Assembly (NCBI GenBank): GCA_949927415.1
Contig: CATLFB010000003.1
Location: forward strand, 62,001-126,000
Length of the DNA: 64,000 nucleotides
DNA from: an uncultured Candidatus Melainabacteria bacterium
GTDB taxonomy: Bacteria > Cyanobacteriota > Vampirovibrionia > Gastranaerophilales > Gastranaerophilaceae
Direction: 5' to 3'
The position numbers and the translations under genes are program-made. Within the stretch, counting starts at the first letter, position 1. Every line of letters begins with the position of its first letter. The notes beneath the pieces are model-generated. The model was given only the letters and a program-made list of their open reading frames with translations, had not been told where the DNA came from and did no database searches. This document shows positions 61,215 through 64,000 of this stretch, piece by piece.

Positions 61215-63542
61215 CTAACCCTTTTTGATTCCGAAAAGTCTGAATTCCCCGGGGGCAAGATGTTCGATTTCAATTGTGCTGTTTTGGGTTTTGTATTTCT
61301 TTTTAACAAAACTTTCTTCTTCTATCACAAATTCAGAGGTGATTTTAAATTCTCCCGGAAGCTGGAGAGTTTTGTTTTCTATCACTTCTCCTTTTTCTAT
61401 TTCTGTGTAAGAATTGCCGTTTTCATCGCATTTGTTAGCTTTTTCTGTCGGGGATTTGGAATTCGCGACAACAAGAAATGCTGATTTAATCGGTTCTTTA
61501 GAAATCATCCAGGCGGCAAAGCCGTCATCTTCCTGCAAAATTATTTGCGCTTCGCCGTCGGTTATTACATTATGATGTTTTACAAATCTGTCGATTGCGT
61601 CGAATTTTTTGTAAAATTCATCATTGCTTTCGCGCGGCATTGAAATCTCTTCGCCGATTACGCTTTCAATTCCGGTTTTTGTGAAACTCTCATCTCCGTC
61701 AACATAAAGCATCGGACGCTGTGCAAATTTTCCGCCGGGAAGAAATTTGTATTTAAACCATTTGAAAAGCGCACCCTGCTCGCCCAATTGTCCAGGATAA
61801 CGGTCAATGCTTCTAAATTCACCATCCTGATTGTTGTAGGTTTTCAGGATTGCTAATTTATTTTTGTTTTTCAAATTTATATTGTAATTTGAAAGATGGT
61901 TGTTGTCTGCCGCTATGCATTCGGGCGTTTTGGAATCCTGAGAAACAATGTCATTTCCCCATAGAAGATCGAAATTCATATCTTCATGGTACTCTTTCAA
62001 AAAGTCATCCCACAGCATATATTCAGCCAGCGTGCCAAAGTATGGAATTTTTGCTTTCATCGCGGAATTCAGTTTGTTCAAAACATATCGCGGCGCGCGG
62101 TAACTGATTGGTTTGCCGTTCAGTTCAGATACTTCGTCAACTATGTGGTCAATATGGTCAACGCGGAATCCGTCGAAATTGTAATCATGCTGAAGGGTTT
62201 TCATATATTCTATAAAGCAATCTATCACCGGCTGATTGAAGGTGCCGTCTTCAAGGTATGCAAAATAATACGGAGTTTGGCAATCAAGGTTTGCAAAGCA
62301 TGAAACATCTTCATCTTTAAAGTTGAAGTGTTTGAATATCGGATAATCCCTTCCCTCGCTCATTTTGTCGAAAACCGGAACGCCGGCAGAACACCATGCG
62401 CCTCCCGGTGCAGGCCACAAACCCTGTTCGATAAGTTTTTGAATGATTTCGATTTGTTTTGTAATATCGTTTTCTTCAAGTTTTTTCCCTGCTTTAACTT
62501 CGAGGATTCCCGCAACAATTTCCCTCACGCGTTTGTGGAGTTTTTGCTGGTTGGATTTTAAAAGCATTTTGTTTGAAAGTTCCTTTTTGTATGGTGCAAG
62601 AATTTTTTCAAACGCGTCATATATTTTTTGGTAATGCTCGGTGAGTTCTCCGGCACTTCCGTTAAGGGTTTGTTTGTAGATGTTTTTGACAACTTCAATG
62701 TCGTCTTTGTCGCAGTCTGTTATTCCTGATTTTTTGAGTTCATCAAAAACCTCTTCCGCGCGCTTTCCTGCTAATTCGTCAACATAAGCCAGAAGAGTTT
62801 CCAGCAATTCTTCCACATCATACCAGCGTGCAATTTCAGGGTTTGCAAGGACTGCTTTTGAAAATCTTCCGGTCTGCGGCAGTATGTCGTAGATGACAGG
62901 ATGGCCCGCAAGCTGCGCGAGCGTGATAAATGTTTGCACCTGAGCTTTAGCATCAAGTCCTGTAAGTTCAAAGATTTCTTTGTCAAAAAGATTTTCACTC
63001 ACTTCGCTGCTTTTCGGAAGGTATGCACAACCGAATTCTCTCGGATGGAACGGGATTAAATATATTGTTGTGTTGTAAATTTCATTCTGGATATTTCCTG
63101 TCGGAAGAATTAAAAGCTGTCTGAGCCAGTCAATAAATTTTCCGGCCTCTTTGGTTTTGTTTCCGTCTTTTAGTCCGGCAAGATTTATAAGTTTTATGTC
63201 ATGCCCTTCTTTTTTCATCCAGTCGGAATTTTTTTCGTTGTTTCTTGCAAGAACGCTTATTTGGCGGTTTTCAAATCTGAATTTTCCGTCGTTGAAAATG
63301 TGGTTGTCAATCCATTTGAATTGCAGTGCGTAAAGAATTTCCGCAGTTGTAAGTTCATCAAGCGCTTTTGTGTATGGATAATTAAGATAACCATGCTTGA
63401 GCATGATATTTTTCAGGTAAATTTTTCTCTCATCAGGTATGTTTTTTACATCAAAATGCTCGCAAAGTTTTGTGTAAATCTCGTTTATCCGTACATCTTT
63501 CGGTTGATTTTTTTCTTTACTTCCAAATAAAAATTCCAACAT
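61215..63542 (-). CDS. Divergent alpha-amylase-like (GH13-type) enzyme
   Basis: 775 residues. A (beta/alpha)8 catalytic domain is supported by DGFRVDHIDH (conserved Arg, nucleophile Asp and His of region II) around 470-480, GTLAEYMLWDD (acid Glu, region III), and a possible region IV ADNNHLSNYN. A long N-terminal part (1-330) is not the usual amylase architecture. The C-terminal ~100 residues form a beta domain (KNKTLQLPGEFKIT...LAPGEFRLFGI). Sugar-phosphorylase or glycan-branching activities are alternatives. No signal peptide, so intracellular glycogen or maltodextrin metabolism is more likely than secreted digestion. ATG at 63542 has GAAGGGAG upstream; a TGC-TATAAT promoter is ~45 bases before it. 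Confidence 0.72.
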   Translation of the reverse strand: MLEFLFGSKEKNQPKDVRINEIYTKLCEHFDVKNIPDERKIYLKNIMLKHGYLNYPYTKALDELTTAEILYALQFKWIDNHIFNDGKFRFENRQISVLARNNEKNSDWMKKEGHDIKLINLAGLKDGNKTKEAGKFIDWLRQLLILPTGNIQNEIYNTTIYLIPFHPREFGCAYLPKSSEVSENLFDKEIFELTGLDAKAQVQTFITLAQLAGHPVIYDILPQTGRFSKAVLANPEIARWYDVEELLETLLAYVDELAGKRAEEVFDELKKSGITDCDKDDIEVVKNIYKQTLNGSAGELTEHYQKIYDAFEKILAPYKKELSNKMLLKSNQQKLHKRVREIVAGILEVKAGKKLEENDITKQIEIIQKLIEQGLWPAPGGAWCSAGVPVFDKMSEGRDYPIFKHFNFKDEDVSCFANLDCQTPYYFAYLEDGTFNQPVIDCFIEYMKTLQHDYNFDGFRVDHIDHIVDEVSELNGKPISYRAPRYVLNKLNSAMKAKIPYFGTLAEYMLWDDFLKEYHEDMNFDLLWGNDIVSQDSKTPECIAADNNHLSNYNINLKNKNKLAILKTYNNQDGEFRSIDRYPGQLGEQGALFKWFKYKFLPGGKFAQRPMLYVDGDESFTKTGIESVIGEEISMPRESNDEFYKKFDAIDRFVKHHNVITDGEAQIILQEDDGFAAWMISKEPIKSAFLVVANSKSPTEKANKCDENGNSYTEIEKGEVIENKTLQLPGEFKITSEFVIEEESFVKKKYKTQNSTIEIEHLAPGEFRLFGIKKG

Positions 63543-63614
63543 TGGGGCACTCCCTTCTTCTGTTACTACAGGATTATAGCACAATTCAAAAAAAATCTCT
63601 GTAAAATTATATTA

Positions 63615-63631
63615 ATTGTAATTTTTACAAT
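63615..63631. promoter_or_regulatory. ATTGTAA-TTT-TTACAAT palindrome
   Basis: Perfect seven-base arms lie between the divergent GH13-like and response-regulator genes. The half site matches that of the operator-like palindrome at 22174-22198. Confidence 0.35.
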
Positions 63632-63721
63632 ATTAGCTGACAGGCTAATGGATTAATTAATCAAGCTATCATTTAATAGTCATGTCGATATCTGAAAGAT
63701 TATTAAAAAGAGAGGTAAAAA

Positions 63722-64000
63722 ATGGTACAAAAGATTCAAAACCCGGAAGAGTCAAAGAATGAGCAAAGTATTATTAACATCATTATTGTAGAAGATTTTA
63801 AATTAACTCGCGTAGGGCTTCGCTGCGCGTTGAACGAAAATCCTGATATGGAAGTTGTCGCGGAAAGCGAAGATGCCATCGAAGGGATTAAACTTATTGA
63901 AAGACACAAACCGGATGTTGTTTTAATGGATTTGGGTCTTCCCGGCATGAACGGAATTGAAGCAATGATTAAGATAAAGGAATTCGCACCGGAAATAAAA
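63722..64000 (+). CDS. Response regulator receiver protein, 3' end outside window
   Basis: 93 residues visible, continuing beyond the window. After an ~18-residue polar start comes a receiver domain: INIIIVEDFKLTRVGLRCALNE (paired acids), VVLMDLGLPGMNGIEA with the phosphoacceptor Asp, in the style of NarL/FixJ regulators. The effector domain, usually a LuxR-type HTH, is not seen. AGAGAGG precedes the ATG. The gene diverges from the GH13-like gene. Confidence 0.88.
   Translation, partial: MVQKIQNPEESKNEQSIINIIIVEDFKLTRVGLRCALNENPDMEVVAESEDAIEGIKLIERHKPDVVLMDLGLPGMNGIEAMIKIKEFAPEIK

Overview
The window looks like part of the chromosome of a low-GC, anaerobic, non-photosynthetic relative of Cyanobacteria, most likely a gut Gastranaerophilales (Melainabacteria/Vampirovibrionia). 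This is inference. It rests on pilin-like proteins with the FTLAEVLITLGIIGIVAAMT type N-terminus, a secreted SLH-domain protein, hydG plus pyruvate:ferredoxin oxidoreductase (fermentative anaerobe), and several unassigned proteins carrying a short N-terminal SFQG/SFSG motif. There is no rRNA operon, CRISPR array or prophage.

Layout. 1-16 kb is housekeeping: glmU and mnmA around a large inverted-repeat element, hydG, a predicted ADP-ribosyltransferase, smpB, an Opp-type ABC ATPase, an SLH protein, tRNA-Leu with tRNA debris, and the rplS-rbgA-rnhB operon. 16.4-25.5 kb holds a second pilin-like gene interrupted by a 12-base C/G homopolymer, a TPR protein, mnmG, an acyltransferase with a nearby Xre regulator and palindromic operators, an M48 protease and tRNA-Gln.

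25.6-37.0 kb is a compact pair of divergent operons with nearly the full gene set and order of an aryl-polyene (APE) type II polyketide/fatty-acid cluster: ketosynthases, ketoreductase, dehydratases, two acyl carrier proteins, AMP ligase, thioesterase, acyltransferases, LolA-like carrier and MMPL exporter. Two pairs of enzymes are fused, and no ammonia lyase, methyltransferase or glycosyltransferase is seen. The two operons start 22 bp apart over a perfect palindrome containing -10-like boxes.

37.5-46.9 kb is a very AT-rich, decayed Mu/Tn7-like (TnsB/TnsC) transposon beside tRNA-Asn, with matching inverted end repeats. Its cargo includes a 1214-residue predicted nuclease-STAND NTPase resembling antiviral Avs proteins, and a frameshifted DUF2971 gene.

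47-64 kb returns to core genes: a Bax-inhibitor-1 family protein, mtaB, nifJ (PFOR), an RlmD-family methyltransferase, tRNA-Val and tRNA-Ala with tandem repeats between them that carry the tRNA-Ala 5' end, a sigma-70 factor, recN, a divergent GH13-like enzyme, and the start of a response regulator.

Across the window, several genes (mnmA, smpB, mnmG, the STAND gene, the DUF2971 gene, the RlmD gene) lack a Shine-Dalgarno sequence and have a -10 box exactly six bases before the start codon. This predicts leaderless transcripts next to an ordinary SD-led class.
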